Assembly: GCF_019279795.1 (NCBI RefSeq)
Contig: NC_056749.1
Span: 575,418,244-575,482,243 of the forward strand
Source of the DNA: Protopterus annectens
Taxonomy: Eukaryota > Chordata > Ceratodontiformes > Protopteridae
Length of the DNA stretch: 64,000 nt
Reading direction: 5' to 3'
This document shows positions 1 to 11,474 of this stretch, piece by piece (positions within the stretch are counted from its first letter, which is position 1; the number at the start of each line of letters is the position of its first letter). The notes below the pieces were generated by a model that worked only from the letters and a program-made list of their open reading frames with translations, ran no database searches and was not told the DNA's origin. A program made the position numbers and the translations under genes.

Positions 1-920
1 ACTTTTAACCGGAAGTTTGGTACTACATCTTGGCCTGGCATTTTCCAATTAGAGACTTTTCTTTTTGTATCAATCTCTCTGGCTGTTACTTCCCCTTTGG
101 CAAGGGTGATGTTCCTGCAAACTATCGCATCAATTGCAATACCCTAATCACACAGGCAGTGGTGAGAGATCTGGGCACACAGGTTGCCGGCAACCTTAGC
201 TTTGATCACCATATCTCCACAGTGGTAAGAAGGGCATTTTATATTACTCATCTCATAAGTAAGGACATTGTCTCCAGAAAAAAGAGGTTAACTCCCCCAT
301 ACTCTTCCCTCATCAGGCCACTAATAGAGTGCAATGCTCCCTTTGGTATGTTCCTTTCCAAACATCTACACCAATTGGAGAGATCACAAAGGTTCCTTAC
401 AAAGAAAATTTAGGGTCTTCGAGATCTGTCTTATGTGGACAGACTGAAATCATTGTCACTTTACTCTGTGTCATACGGACTGCTCAGAGGTGACCTGTGC
501 CTTGCATATACACCAATCTCTGATCCATCTTTAATGGAAATGCTGCGTATTCACAAGTCAAATGGCACATGGGTCACTTGCTTAAAGGACCTTAACTTGG
601 TATGCGACATCAACAGAACTTGCTGGAAAGACAGGTTTGTCTTACAGAGGTTGCCTCACCTTTGGAACAAGCTTCCTATTTATGTTAAACAAAGCTCCTC
701 ATTGGCCCTATTTAAGAGTAATTTGGGCGATTGGATTGATAACCAGAAATTCACCCCGGGGGGTTCCACCTGTGTGCCTCTTGGACAGGAGCAATATGTG
801 CTAATTTTAGTGTCTACTTGAACCAGAGACCCTTGGGAACACAGGTTCAACTTAGCTAGCCTTGTAAGGGCCCTGGGGCCATTAGCCTAGTAACCTCCTG
901 TAATCCTATGAATTTCTTTA
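1..920 (+). mobile_element. CR1-like LINE, 3' end of ORF2 plus tail (5' truncated by window edge or insertion)
   Basis: Two open stretches (30-413 and 435-821) lie in the same frame, separated by a single in-frame TAG at 411-413 where the related copy at 18-21 kb has Lys. Motifs shared with that copy are VVRDLGTQV, LYSVSYGLLRGDLCL, CWKDR and LWNKLP, in the same order; they form the region after the RT palm in CR1/Jockey-group ORF2 proteins. After the stop the sequence reads into a short 3' UTR ending near an AATCCTATGAATT block, like the CTATGAAC-type octamer tails of the other copies. The catalytic RT motifs lie outside the window or are missing. It is a dead copy. Confidence 0.8.
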
Positions 921-3188
921 ATTTTGAGTTCTTTAACACAGTGTTGCCAACAAGTAAAATTTTTAGCTTCTCAAGAAATATGTCTTGTTATGAACTTTAT
1001 CAAAACAATTGGTGATGCTAAAGGGAATTAAAGTTTCAAACCAAATTTTAGTATTGACATTAACAAGAATACATTTTTTAAATTAAGTATAGAGTTTATA
1101 AAGTTACATTTTGTAGGTATAGAAACATTTTATTGTGTAATATAACAAAGAAAATGCCAGAATATATTAGTGTGATTTTTTAAGAAAAAGTTAGCTGAAA
1201 GATTGTTAGCATTTTGTAAAATTGTTAAATGTAAAGATCTCCAGTTAGAAATGTAACTTGGATCTACCCATTTCAAAATGATTTTTAATATTGAAGCTTC
1301 AATATCTGGGAAAATTAATTCCTCCCTGATCCCATGGTCTGATGTTATGAAGAAAAGCTATTCTATTTCTGTTAGGGAACCAAAGGAATTTTAGTAAAAT
1401 CTTATTTATGTCATTAATAAGATGTTTTTCTGGGAAAATAGTGCTTGATCTATATATAGTATTTTGGGTAGAAGACTCATTTTTATTAATTGAAGTCTAT
1501 CTTTGAAAGAGATAAAACATTTATTCCATTTATTAGTAATGTTTTTGTTATTTTTTATAATATTGTTATAATAAGCTGTTATTGCCTCTTTTACAGAACT
1601 AAGTAGGACTTTACCCAGATAATCAAGAGAATTTGTTTGTTTTCAAATAATGTGATTTTTACAAATTTGTACTTTCTTCTTTTTGTTTAATATCATGTAT
1701 TTAGATTTTGATTGATTAAAGTGAAGCCCAGAGATAGATTTAAACAAATTTATTGAAGATTCCAATTCTGAGAGAGTTACTCGAGTTAGTTAATGTTAGT
1801 AAAATTTCATCTGCAAATAGCATAACCTTGGAAGAATATTGATTATACACATCAAGCCCAGTAATCCTCCGATTATTTCAGATTAGAATAGCAAAGATTT
1901 CATTAGCAAGAGCAAAAAGGATAGGAAATAAAGGAAACCTTGTTTAGTACCTTTGGTTAGAGTAATGAATTCTGAAGTAAAATGACCTAGTCTAACATAA
2001 GCTAAGTTAGTATTAAAGATATTTTTAAAAGAGGAATAAATGAAGGGGGAATCAAATAAATTTAGAACTCTAAATAAATAATCCCAATTTAAGGAGTCAA
2101 ATCACTTTCTAATACCTAAACCAATTATCAAGACCTCTTCATTTTCCTTATTTAAGAAATCAATAAGGGTTAATATTCTTCTAATATTAACATGAGTGTG
2201 CCTGTTATGTATAAAACCCATTTGATCATGATTGATTATATGAGTTAAGGGTTGTTTTACTCATTCAGTGATAATAGACATGAAAATCTTATAATCATTG
2301 TTTAGAAGAGAGATGTGTCTGTAAGAGCTGAAATTGAGTTTTTTTTTTCTCTTTTTGGATAGGGGTGTTTAATAAATATCTCCATGAAGGAGGAATCTTT
2401 CCTTATGATTGAATTTCGATCAAAGTTTTATGAAATAATTATGTGATAGGAGGGGAACATTTATAGACTTCCATTATTATACAGTCCATTCCTGGAGCTT
2501 TGTTGATTTTTATTTTTTTTTTAATTTTATCTGTAATTTCTTTATATGAGATTTGTGCTTGAAGTTTACTTTTTATTTCTGATGGAATTTTCTTAATATT
2601 AAGATATTCTAGATTAAATTTTAAAGAGTTAATATCTGGATTAACAACTTTATTATGAAGAATATAATATTTTAAAGCATCAAGAATGTCTCCAATGTCT
2701 GATAGCTTTTCTTTAGTACCTTCAAGTCTTATTTTTACAATATTGTTAGTTTTTGAATGCATTTAACTCTCATTGATAAATTAATCATATATTTAGATGA
2801 TAAAGAATAGGAGTTCGTGTTTAATCTTTCCATTGTCAAGTTTGCTTTATGAGACAAAATGTCAAGATCTAGCTTGTTTAGTTCTTCTATTTTTATATTA
2901 AATTATTATTTTTGGAAAATTTGGATTTATCTGTTAGGAGTTGAGGTCAAGTATTTTATAGTCCTAAGTCCCATTCTTTAATTTTATTCTTATACCAACT
3001 AAAAATTCTACCATAAATGTAAGATTTTTAGGAGTCCCAAATCATAACTATACATTGACATCTGATGTTGTATTTGTTTCACAAAATATGTAATTCCAAG
3101 GTTAACCATGGTTTGGAATCTTTGATTTTAGTTTTGGAAGATGTCATTCTAGTTGAAAAGGATAGTCTTTTAAAATCTGATTGAATCT

Positions 3189-3322
3189 TAAAGATAAGGA
3201 CATCATGATCAGGTATAGGACACGGAGTTATAATACAATGTGTAATTTAAGCACTTAAAGATAAGGGCATCGTGATCAGATATAGGACATATAGTTATAA
3301 TAAAATGTGTAATTCTAAAACT
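3189..3322. repeat. 67-bp tandem duplication inside the L1/Tx1-like endonuclease
   Basis: The segment beginning TAAAGATAAGGACATCATGA at 3,189 recurs at 3,256 with a few substitutions (period 67 bp). It covers the codons around the endonuclease PDHD motif, so this region is present twice. 67 is not a multiple of three, so the duplication also shifts the reading frame. Confidence 0.75.
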
Positions 3323-3442
3323 CAAATCATGGGAAACTAAAACTCTATCTATTCTTGTTTAAGTGCCATATTTATGGTCCTGGTGAGAAAATAGTAAATA
3401 TGTTGTATCCTTCATCTTAAATGTATCCAGTAAATTAAGAGA

Positions 3443-4255
3443 ATCAATTTATTTTTTAAAGACTTTTGCTGTGGAAGAAAGTCTTAATATTGAAGAAAAC
3501 CAAAAACTAACACAATGGTTGTAACCCAGTGGTAAAAATTCAATAAATGCAGTAAACACATAAAACCACGGTTTGTCATTGGAGGTAAGAGCTTTAATAG
3601 TTTTAAAAACATTAAGTGCTTTTGCTGATAAATTCAGCTTCTTCAGACCATAACAGCACATAATAAAGCACAAATAAATATATAAGATTTAAAACTTTCA
3701 ACCAATAAAAACACATATTTCAAGGTGATCAAATAGCAATTCCAGCTCCAAATTAAAACTCTCATTGTCATTCAAAGAGCCACCTGGCTCTAAGCACTGG
3801 TCTTAGTGAAACCTTCCCATTAAGCCCTTTACATTTGTCCGCCTGCAACTGTAATATCCAAATCAATTCCCTGAACTCTGTTTTATTAGAAATATCTGCT
3901 AATCTCATATCTTCCATTACAACCTCTATGGCCATGAAGTTGAAACTATGTTAATCACAGGTATCACAATATGTTTGGAAAGTGGATTTCTTATGTCACA
4001 TTGCCTAATACTCCTCATATTAACATCCTATTCATCTTACGTATTTAAAAACTCTGACAAACAATCCATTGGCCAAATAAATCCATTATTGGTATGACAG
4101 TTTGCTGTCACCCTAAAGACATATTTCTTCCCAGTAGATGGATGTGTAAATTTATTACTAACATTGATAAAACCACAGAAGTTACAACTACCACAGGGAC
4201 TAGTACATTGATTCAAATTCAGATTATGTTTTCCTTGGGTCCATAACATAACCTT
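3443..4255 (-). mobile_element. Penelope-like element fragment with GIY-YIG endonuclease region, nested in the L1/Tx1-like copy
   Basis: The minus-strand ORF 4,249-4,037 has a Cys-rich block (SPCGSCNFC), then FTHPSTGKKYVFR and TANCHTNNG. This is the spacing seen upstream of the catalytic tyrosines in Penelope GIY-YIG domains. The reading continues with stops through NMRSIRQCDIRNPLSKHI and ends with a GL.GRFH-like block; a further open stretch, 3,673-3,449, holds LKKLNLSAKALNVFKTIK. The RT domain is absent, so this is a 5'-truncated 3' part, as expected of Penelope insertions. It sits exactly between two parts of the L1-like endonuclease. TTAAGAGA is present at both edges (3,435-3,442 and 4,256-4,263), a possible target-site duplication. 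The family call rests on motif pattern only. Confidence 0.6.
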
Positions 4256-4760
4256 TTAAGAGATTTTTTTATTTTTAAAAAATCTTAATATTCTTTTATT
4301 ACTAGTGTTTGAGTTTCTAGACTACAGTTGAAATCTCTCTCTAGTATTAAATTACCTTTATAACTGTTAATAATGAGCACTAGATGGTTTTAGTGATATT
4401 TTCCCCATACCAGGAAACCAATAGATGTTGACCAAAGTCCATATCCTCCTATTAAACTTTAAAATAACAAGGGTGAAGAGACCATATTGATCTTCATATT
4501 TATAGATTATTTGGAGGATAACAGTGTTTTTCTTCCAAAGCATCATAAATTATCTTAGTTTTATAAGAAGAATAAGTGAGATATGAAGTTATCAGGATTC
4601 CAAATATCTTTTTCAGTTGTTCTAAAGTGAGTTTCTTGAAGGAAGACCACTTGTGCTTTGTTATTATTTAAATATCTTAACAAGTTTGATCTTTTCCTTG
4701 GCTTATTTAAATCATTAATGTTTAAAGATAATAAAGTTAAGTCCATATATCTATATAGGT

Positions 4761-7507
4761 AATTTGTAACAGTGTCAGTAATTATTACTAAATCCCAGTA
4801 ACTCTCACCACCAAAAATATGGTGAAAAGACTAACATTATTACAATATAAATATAAAACTTTAACATCAAACAAGGAATTATCAAAATTCCTAGTCCAAT
4901 AGATAAACAAAAGATCCATCAGACTAACCAATATAACAAAACAAACTATGTCAAGTTGAGCTCTACAAACTGAGAAATAATTAATGAAGACTATATTACT
5001 GTAATTTATTAAGGTAATTATAGGATGATGTTACACAATCAAAACAGTAGAAAAATTGTCAATAATGTGGGAGTATAACTATGAAATTATTAATATAGGA
5101 AACTGACACCATTAAGACAAATAAAATACTTGAATTTCTAAAAGACACCACTTAAAGATATATTTCAGGAGCAATTATTATCTGATAATTTTACTTAAGT
5201 ATGTCTTGATTACGACTTATAATTAACAATTAACTTGTTAGAAAGGAATGACATTACTGGTAATTCTTAACGTGTGTAATGAAACTTGTATTCCCATCTT
5301 CTTCTAGTTATAACATTTCTCCTTTCCTCTTCCCCCTTCTTTTCTTTCTTACTTTGTTAATGATGATATATGTCAGCTTATAAAATATAAAAAAAAATCT
5401 AAATAATGTCAATTGTACTGTACATTTATAATTATAGCATATATTATAAAGAATAAATGCTGAATAGGTTCTATTCTATATTAAACAGATAATCAAGTAT
5501 ATAATTATAAATACATTTTCCAAGAATCAGCTTTATAGATTGACCCTTGTAACACCTCTCAATCTCTCAGCACAAAGTCTGCTCAAAGCCTAACATAATG
5601 GGGAGAACAAAGGCCCAAAGGTAGGGGTTGACTTCATGCACTGTCTTAATAAATGCAAAAAGCTTCCAGGACAGCAGAACTTGTTCCAGCATCCACTTTG
5701 CCAAAGAAAACTAAACCTAAAACTCAAATGTGTGCCATTACTCAATGGGTCCCAATCCTAAATCACCTCAATAATTTGCTAGAAATCACTGATTTAATGA
5801 GAAGAGACCAAAGTATACGACAAAACCCTGGATGTTCTGCTAAGATTATGTTTATTAGATTAGGTTTATGGCCAATATCTACTCATTTTCTGGCCACTGC
5901 CCTTGAATAAACTTTAGAAGGTACTTAGAGTCACCAAAGCAAATGTAGGTAATCAGCAGTAGCATATGCACATTGTCAACAGTGTGCTTCTCTTCCATTG
6001 CAGTGCATCTTGTGATTCATTGGGGATTATGTCACAGTTGTACCAATTTAAATTAAATATTCAGTTAAACTCGTCCAGCCTAAAATATCCTTTATGATGT
6101 TAGAATTTCATCCTTCTACACTTCAGATAACTTACAAACTGCCATTTCTGACATTTAGCTATCAAAGGAATAAAATATGAATTAATCTTACTAGAAAAAA
6201 CCCATACCGATAGACAATTGACCCACTAAGAGCCTTTGTTCTTTGCAGTATTTCATTAATTATTGTAGAATTACCTCAGATATGTTACTTGTATCCTCAT
6301 TTCACTTATTAATGGATAATATCTGCAACTGCAGGTATTTCCGCAGCTGAAAATCATGGTTAGGCTTTCTAATAATGCATTTCTAGAAGGACAAGAAGAA
6401 TCTTTCTGCATCTGCTAATGTGTTCCACTAAAACAAGAAAACCCTTTTTAACCATAAGTCACAATAAATAAGTTGTGAGTTAATGTGATGACAGAAAGCC
6501 TTATTCTTCCCCACTGCTTTAAACACAGCATGTACAGATTAATGCTTTTTGCACTGTTCACATTTTATGTCAGTAATCCCCACAGATTCTGAACCCTGGA
6601 AGAACATCACATTATTAGGCAGTATATCCTGTTGAAAACCTTGTTTTTTTATAAAATTTCAGAATTGTATGGGTTTCTACATATAATTGAATACTTCACA
6701 TTCAGGAAAGACTCCTATAGGTCAGGGGAGAGACTTTGCACACAAAAATGTGAATAGTTTAATCATTATTAATTTCTGAAATAGTTCTGAATGAAACAAG
6801 TTAAACAGAGTACATAGTTATGCTTTCTATAACTGTTCAATGATAACTGGGTCAACAAATAAAAATTACAGCATGACAAAATTTAACCCTAGCATCGTGT
6901 TTTAATTCCCCTTCTCAGTGAGATGGTGAAGTTACTTAATATACCACAATTTATAAGTGCTCATTTGTAGCGAGAAAGGAAGTAATCCTGGTCCACTTGA
7001 CACAGAAAGAGCATTACAATAGAAACTCTAATAGCTTCTCATTGAGTGCAACACAAGCAAGGAGGCCTTGCATAATAGTTGCGAACAACGCACTCAAAAT
7101 CCAAGATTAGTTCACGTAACGTATCGAGGTAAGTCTAGAGACTTCTAATTGAAATCTCATCTGAATACAACACTTGAGATGAAGGCAACACTTTTTTTTC
7201 TTTTCTCTTTTAGACCAAAGCAGCAAACCAATGAAAGGAGAAAGAGAAAACAAAACAAAACAACAGACCCACAAAACCCCCATAAGAGATGCAGCTCTCC
7301 CAAAACCACCAAACAGAGCAAGTCACAACATCGCCACATAAACAATCCGCACAAATAAAACTCTTTGCTTCTGAGCATACAGACAAAACGTTAACATGAG
7401 AAAATAAAGGAGTTAAACACAATGAGCCTGAGTTCTTACTTAATGAACTAACCATTTAGCAAATGTTTAACAAACAAACTGTAGACAGTTATTTAAACTA
7501 TGGGCAG
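4761..7507. other. AT-rich stretch with no recognised gene
   Basis: Only short unrelated ORFs are seen, with no domain motif I can name. It is AT-rich and without tandem repeats. It may be old interspersed repeat or unique intergenic DNA. Confidence 0.5.
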
Positions 7508-8000
7508 GATTCACGAAGGCTTGCATGGAGTCTAAGAGTAGTGTAAGACTCCATGCAGCCTTCGCGATCCAGGAACAGCCCAAAGTCCGTGTAAGAGACC
7601 AGCTAAAACGTCTCTGACACGGAGTGGGCGTGGATAAGCTAATCACCTCACTTGCAGCTGAATAGCATGCAAATGAGGATGATTAGTGATCCAGGAAGCC
7701 CAGAACAGCCCGTGTAAGAGTCGTTTTAGCTGCAGAAATGTACTCAGTTGACAACTGAGTACATTTCTGCAAAAACCACAATGGAGCCATGTCAGCTCCA
7801 AATAAAGGGTGCATATGTGTCAGGCAGCATGCCAATGGCCAAATATGTGGCCATTGGCAAGATAACCTGATGCAAAAGTAATAAAAATATAATTTTTTTT
7901 TTGGCGATCGCCGATGTTTAAACCCAGCGCAGCCCCGCGCAAACGGGCTGTGCTGTATAAAACATAAAAATGAAGGTTATAAACCCACAAATGTGGGTTT
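7508..8000. other. Cluster of six hairpins, probable terminal region of a PIF/Harbinger element
   Basis: Six inverted repeats follow each other: 7,508-7,570 (about 26-bp arms with small mismatches, starting AGGATTCACGAAGG); 7,586-7,599 with 7,610-7,623 (13 of 14 bp); 7,732-7,770 (perfect 19-bp arms around one base); 7,830-7,841 with 7,848-7,859 (perfect 12 bp); 7,926-7,935 with 7,945-7,954 (9 of 10); 7,981-7,989 with 7,992-8,000 (perfect 9 bp). The GGATTCACGAAG start resembles Harbinger-type termini, and the transposase ORF lies 0.8 kb downstream in the same orientation. A matching opposite terminus was not found in the window, so the element's end is inferred. Confidence 0.6.
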
Positions 8001-8802
8001 TATGCAATACATGGATTTACAATGCAGGGACCAGCAGACCAAAAACAACATGGCCACTGTGTAGTGGTTGCTAAGGGTGGAAGCTGAGTCTAAGAGATGT
8101 AACTAAACATTAGTAGGCAATCTGATGCAAATGAGTGTTAGGATACTGAATTCCACTGTCACATAGCAAATGAGCACATTCTGAGTAGTGTAAGAGTTAC
8201 AGAAGGGGGAGGAACAGAGTAGGAGATAGGTGATATCACAGGGGGGAATGGCAGAAAGAAATGCAGTTCATTGGAGGTCAGAGTTACATGACAGATGTCA
8301 GACACATATGGAAAGAGGAGTGCCACAACATAAGCATGGGAAAGTCAAGAAATGGAAGGTGTACACTGTTGCCTACACCAAAGTTTCTTGCCTGGTGTGC
8401 ATGCGCACGTGTGCGCACCATGAAGCGTGAGTGAGACAGTGTGCACGCGTGTAAGGCAGACTGAGCATGTGGGAGCGTATTGGGAGATGTTTAACACTGT
8501 TTGTGCAAGTGTGCTCGCGTTTTAACCCGAATAAGCAGATTCTAAACCACGTAAGCCACTGTGATCGTGTTTCTGCTGGTATGCACATGGCTCCTCCCTG
8601 AGGAAACAGAGAGGAAAAAGGAAGCAACAGATTTAGTAGGAAGCTAGCAGGGAATACTGCTGGAGCTAGCAGGTGAAAACAATTAGAAGCAGGCAATTAG
8701 ACAGGCAGAATAGTAGCTCAGCCCAACACTTAAAACTCTGCAAACAGCAGTGCAAGATGTTTCTCTCAAGAGACACTGCAAGACAGGAGTAAGCTATTAG
8801 AA
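8001..8802. other. 5' leader of the Harbinger transposase, no separate gene
   Basis: Contains a CpG-rich patch at about 8,395-8,540 with short GTGCGCAC-type palindromes, then the region leading to the transposase start. No other coding motif was recognised. It probably carries the transposase promoter, but no clear TATA box stands out. Confidence 0.45.
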
Positions 8803-9987
8803 GTGAAAACTGAAAAAGCTGAACTCAGAGCAGAAATGTTAGGGGCTCCCATAGCTGTCATAATGAGACATAGGCGACTTGCTGAGGGTGGTGACAATGC
8901 AGATGGTGCCAGACAACCCACAGTGAGGAGACGGAGAAGAGTGTACAGGCCCAGGGTCACCTACCACGGGTTACATGAGCTGGAGATAGTAGAGTGCTAT
9001 AGAGTGGACAGAGACCTCCTGCAGCAAATAGTGCAGCTGTGCAGGCCATGCCTCGCACACAGAACCAACAGAGGGGAACCCATCCCAGTGGAAACCAAGG
9101 TATGTGTTGGCCTAAGAATACTAGCAACAGGTACCTTCCAGAGACCAACTGGTGATATGATGGTGATATCACAGGCATCAGCCTCCAGGGTACTGCACCA
9201 GTTCCTGGATGCCATGTCAGCACATGTCGGTGATTATGTATATTTCCCCAATGCCCGTGAGGTATTGGCCAGCAATATGCATCTCTTCCAGCAAATAGTG
9301 GAATACCCTGAGGTAGTGGGTGCAATAGACTGCATGCACATACGTATCAAAGCACCAGCCGGTGAGCAGGGTAGGGCCTACATTAACTGCAAGGGCTTCC
9401 TCTCCATCAACTGCCAGGTCATGTGTGATGCCCAGGGCATTATAATGAATGTGTGTGCTGGCTGCCCTGGGAGCTACCATGATTCCCACATCTGGCATTT
9501 GACGCAGCTGTACCAGACATTTGCCAATGGGGACATCCCACATGGACACCTAGTGGGGGATGCAGGTTATGCACTGGAGCCGTGGCTGATGACACCAATC
9601 AGAAACACACACACACCTGAACAGGAACGCCATAATGAGGCACACACACAAACACGTAATGTAATAAAGCGTGTGTTTGGGCTGCTCAAGTCACGGTTCC
9701 GGTGTCTGGACACATCTGGTGGAGCCTTGCAGTACACACCAACTACATGTACCCAAATTGTCATGGTATGTGCTATGCTACATAATATGATCTTGCGAAA
9801 ACAGCTGCAGCAGGACCAGCATAGGGCCGGGCCAAACAGCCCCCCACCATTGCCAAGGCCATCACAGGCAGAGCGTGACTCGGAGGAGGAACAACCTGAG
9901 CCTGCCCCAGTAGGCCGAAGGAGGCGTGCCCAGTATGCCCTGGCCTTGGCAAAGAGGCAACGCATAGCACATACACTGGCTCAGTAG
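8803..9987 (+). CDS. PIF/Harbinger transposase (HARBI1-like nuclease), open reading frame intact
   Basis: A 394-residue ORF without interruptions (family members are about 350-400). The N-terminus is basic (RRRRRVYRPR near residue 45). A helix-turn-helix-like segment (GLRILATGTFQRPTGD, then ISQASASRVL) spans about residues 102-135. The DDE-type catalytic core includes GAIDCMHI with Asp176, AYINCKGFLSINCQVMCD, PGSYHDSHIW, VGDAGY with Asp253, WLMTP, and KSRFRCLD. In HARBI1-type proteins the third acidic residue lies in a VIE(K/R) motif before the FG/FR block; here it reads VIKRVFG, so Lys289 occupies that place. The core is followed by LHN and an acidic/basic tail. The family cuts and pastes DNA with help from a Myb/SANT-like partner; candidate partners lie at 22.9-24.7 kb and 30-32 kb. 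Downstream Met codons at 8,836 and 8,863 are alternative starts. Confidence 0.9.
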   Translation: MKTEKAELRAEMLGAPIAVIMRHRRLAEGGDNADGARQPTVRRRRRVYRPRVTYHGLHELEIVECYRVDRDLLQQIVQLCRPCLAHRTNRGEPIPVETKVCVGLRILATGTFQRPTGDMMVISQASASRVLHQFLDAMSAHVGDYVYFPNAREVLASNMHLFQQIVEYPEVVGAIDCMHIRIKAPAGEQGRAYINCKGFLSINCQVMCDAQGIIMNVCAGCPGSYHDSHIWHLTQLYQTFANGDIPHGHLVGDAGYALEPWLMTPIRNTHTPEQERHNEAHTQTRNVIKRVFGLLKSRFRCLDTSGGALQYTPTTCTQIVMVCAMLHNMILRKQLQQDQHRAGPNSPPPLPRPSQAERDSEEEQPEPAPVGRRRRAQYALALAKRQRIAHTLAQ

Positions 9988-11474
9988 GAACCCTGGGAAT
10001 GATACCCCTCTGACTCACTCAAATAATAACAGGGATGCCTAAAATGACATGACCTGCTCACAAACATGTACAGGGAGTGTAATATGTGCATCCGACAGAG
10101 GCAGCCCTGCAGCACCACCTGAGGCATGAATGCCATGTGTTAAGTAATGTAACACCATGTACTATATGCACACCTGAGGACCCTGACTAACATCCTACCC
10201 TCACCAAGCATCATGCCACAATATGACAATGAGATTATCAAGTGCAATAATTGACTGAAGTGTCGCAGTTAGTCAAAGGGGATCCAATGTGTGGCAGCCT
10301 GGAATGACATGCTGAGCATGACATGATGCTCCACCTGCTAGGACTGGCGTGCACCTATCAGTGCAGGCCGTATGGATACTGGCAAAGGCTGTTGTTACCC
10401 ACAGCGTGCCCTGAATAGGTAAGGCTCAAAACACAAACCTACCTCCATAGGTATCAGAAGGGATAAGAATAAGATAAGGGATAAGTCGAAACAGCAAGAT
10501 GCATGCAGTCTAAATTCACCCAGTATGGAGAATGTTGATATCTGTGCTGTAACAGAAAACTGGGTCAAGGCTCACAACAGCACCCTAACACTACCAGGTT
10601 ACACCTCATACTGTGCTGTACAGCCTCAAAACATGGAACAAGCTACAAAAGGAGGGTGACTAGCAATAATTGTCAAGGATAACCACACCCCCATGTTGGT
10701 ACCACAACAAGAAGCAGCATGGACTAGCCATGGTCAAGTAACAGTGGCTAAAACTGCCCCCCAGTTTATAGCCTGCTACAGACTACTGTCCCAACACCAG
10801 GAACTGCACCTGGCCTTTGCTGGAATACATGAATATATCAAGTCCTCCAAACCACATTATATTGGGTGACTGAAAATACCCAGACATAGACTGGGTGCAT
10901 TATACTAGCTCCAACACTGTAGGACAAAAGTTCATAGAATCCATAAACCAAAATGCCCAGGAACAACGTACCACTCCCACAAGAGGGGTAAGCATACTGG
11001 ATGTGATAATCAGCAACATGGGTACTGGATGGCAAGATGAGAAGTGTATTGCTCACTGGTAAAACCAGACCATAGAGTAATCACACTGGATATACAAATC
11101 CTGACCACAGTCCCTGGCCAGAAAACCACAGTAGAAAACATGTGTAAAGCAATATTTGCACTCCTCTAAAATGATGTGGAATCCATTAAAGGTCCTGTGC
11201 AGGTGCAAAATATGGGCCACACCTCAGAACCTGTAATACAGCCATTCCATGAACACTGCCAGGAATGCTTGGATTATGCAATCCTAAATTAAAACAAGAC
11301 ACAATGCCATACACGCAGGCATCTGGCATGGTGGACACCAGCCATAACCAAACCATGCAAGAGAATGAGGAAGCTACTACATGACAGAGCAAACATAAAC
11401 AATGAAGTAATCACTGATCAGTAGTATGGCAATAAAATATGTCCACACATACAATCCACTAAGGCCAGCCACAA

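Larger units (their letters stand above)
925..4760 (-). mobile_element. L1/Tx1-like LINE ORF2 (endonuclease + reverse transcriptase), degraded and interrupted
   Basis: Read right to left on the minus strand, domains occur in L1/Tx1 order. The endonuclease start has SLNINDLN and FLQETH (4,746 to about 4,620). A GDFN-like motif (RDFNC) is near 4,345. An insertion occupies about 3,443-4,255. The endonuclease resumes with TRIDRVLVS and PDHD (about 3,340-3,200). The pre-RT region is open at 2,762-2,439 and holds NKAPGMD. A GTKQG-type motif B is near 1,900-1,960, LFADE in place of FADD near 1,806-1,820, and a C-terminal block resembling KMSLLPKILY near 1,455-1,485. The many stops and frameshifts show an old copy. 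Motif style (LQETH, KAPG-D, GxxQG-P, SLLPK) separates it from the CR1-like copies elsewhere. L1 versus Tx1 clade is not resolved. Confidence 0.8.
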
